Source: Frankiaceae bacterium (GTDB lineage Bacteria; Actinomycetota; Actinomycetes; Mycobacteriales; SCTD01). Taken from it: a stretch of 5,774 nt of DNA. The stretch spans positions 1 to 5,774 of the forward strand of contig CANKBT010000212.1 of NCBI GenBank assembly GCA_947479995.1, in the 5' to 3' direction. Below, piece by piece: positions 5,106 to 5,774 of this stretch. Under the pieces are notes generated by a model. The model was not told the origin of the DNA. It searched no databases and worked only from the letters and a program-made list of their open reading frames with translations. The translations under genes and the position numbers were made by a program. Positions within the stretch are counted from its first letter, which is position 1. The number at the start of each line of letters is the position of its first letter.

Positions 5106-5774
5106 TCCCGCGGCTGGTGCTCGCCGCGCCGTCGTCCGGCGCCGGCAAGACCACGGTCGCGACGGGCCTCATGGCCGCGCTGCGCGCCCGCGGCCTCGAG
5201 GTGTCGCCGCACAAGGTCGGGCCCGACTACATCGACCCCGGCTACCACGCGCTCGCGACCGGCCGGCCCGGCCGCAACCTCGACCCCGTCCTGTGCGGCG
5301 AGGAGCGCGTCGCCCCGCTGTTCGCGCACGGCGCGCGCGGCGCCGACGTCGCCGTCGTCGAGGGCGTCATGGGCCTGTACGACGGCCGCGGCTCCTCCGA
5401 GCACGGCTCCACCGCGCACGTCGCCCACCTGCTCGAGGCGCCCGTCGTGCTCGTCGTCGACGCGAGCAGCCAGAGCCGCTCGGTGGCGGCCCTCGTGCAC
5501 GGCTTCGCGTCGTACGACGAGGACCTGCCGCTCGCGGGCGTCGTGCTCAACCGGGTCGCCAGCGACCGGCACGAGCGGGTGCTGCGCGAGGCGCTCGAGG
5601 GCGTCGCCCCGGTGCTGGGCGTGCTGCGGCGCGACCCGTCCGTGCACACCCCGAGCCGGCACCTGGGGCTGGTGCCCGCCGCCGAGCGGTCGCCCGAGGC
5701 CGTCGCCACCGTGCGCGAGCTCGGCCGGCTCGTCGCCCGCAGCTGCGACCTCGACGCGCTGCTGGCCGTCGCCC
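5102..5774 (+). CDS. cobB: Cobyrinic / hydrogenobyrinic acid a,c-diamide synthase CobB (CbiA family), cut by the right edge
   Basis: The first 224 residues of the glutamine- and ATP-dependent enzyme that amidates the a and c carboxylates of the corrin ring. The N-terminal ATPase (dethiobiotin-synthetase-like) domain shows the P-loop APSSGAGKTT (9-18), the conserved KVGPDYIDPGYH (38-49), and EGVMGLYDG (87-95), followed by PVVLVVDASSQSRSVAALV and GVVLNRV. The C-terminal glutamine amidotransferase domain with its catalytic Cys lies outside the window. The GTG at 5102 overlaps the cobO stop by 4 bp and has GGGGGA at 5089-5094 as a Shine-Dalgarno. With the CobN-type chelatase subunit upstream, the aerobic-pathway substrate hydrogenobyrinic acid is more likely than the cobalt-containing cobyrinic acid, but the fragment alone does not decide this. 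Confidence 0.95.
   Translation, partial: MIPRLVLAAPSSGAGKTTVATGLMAALRARGLEVSPHKVGPDYIDPGYHALATGRPGRNLDPVLCGEERVAPLFAHGARGADVAVVEGVMGLYDGRGSSEHGSTAHVAHLLEAPVVLVVDASSQSRSVAALVHGFASYDEDLPLAGVVLNRVASDRHERVLREALEGVAPVLGVLRRDPSVHTPSRHLGLVPAAERSPEAVATVRELGRLVARSCDLDALLAVA

Noticed and set aside
4904..5662. A 252-codon minus-strand frame opposite cobO and cobB
   Set aside because: It mirrors the coding strand of two conserved enzymes, has shadow-type His/Val/Gly/Arg composition and contains no known motif.

Overview
The window is very GC-rich, uses GTG as the start codon of five of its six main genes, and packs genes with 4-bp stop/start overlaps. It also carries an actinobacterial-style vitamin B12 operon. 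All of this points to a high-GC actinomycete chromosome. I would not go below phylum level. I see no mobile elements, tRNA or rRNA genes, CRISPR arrays or phage genes.

Layout. On the minus strand, a two-gene unit reads leftwards out of the window: a DUF2855 protein (304-1350), then a rhodanese-type sulfurtransferase cut by the left edge (1-307), overlapping by 4 bp. A 55-bp divergent gap (1351-1405) separates it from purU (1406-2263, plus strand), a complete formyltetrahydrofolate deformylase. Both genes facing this gap lack a good Shine-Dalgarno. Each has a -10-like hexamer ending exactly 6 nt before its start codon, so both may be leaderless.

The 174-bp gap after purU holds a -10-like hexamer (2283-2288) and a clear adenosylcobalamin (B12) riboswitch aptamer (about 2301-2400). 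A strong Shine-Dalgarno follows at 2425-2432. Downstream lies a compact plus-strand cobalamin operon: a fused ChlI/ChlD-type chelatase subunit (2438-4456), cobO corrinoid adenosyltransferase (4503-5105) and cobB cobyrinate a,c-diamide synthase (5102 to the right edge). From memory, the same gene order (chelatase ID, cobO, cobB) occurs in Mycobacterium tuberculosis at Rv2850c-Rv2848c.

How they fit together. In the aerobic pathway CobB amidates the a and c side chains of hydrogenobyrinic acid. A chelatase made of CobN plus AAA+/VWA subunits inserts cobalt, and CobO adenosylates the product. The fused chelatase here is therefore best read as the motor partner of a CobN encoded elsewhere. The riboswitch should lower expression of the whole unit when adenosylcobalamin is plentiful.

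Nothing here is convincingly a new system. The points most worth a second look are a 15-codon micro-ORF that links the chelatase and cobO by overlapping codons on both sides, a repeat-built acidic linker in the chelatase, the back-to-back leaderless-looking starts, and the likely translational platform of the riboswitch.
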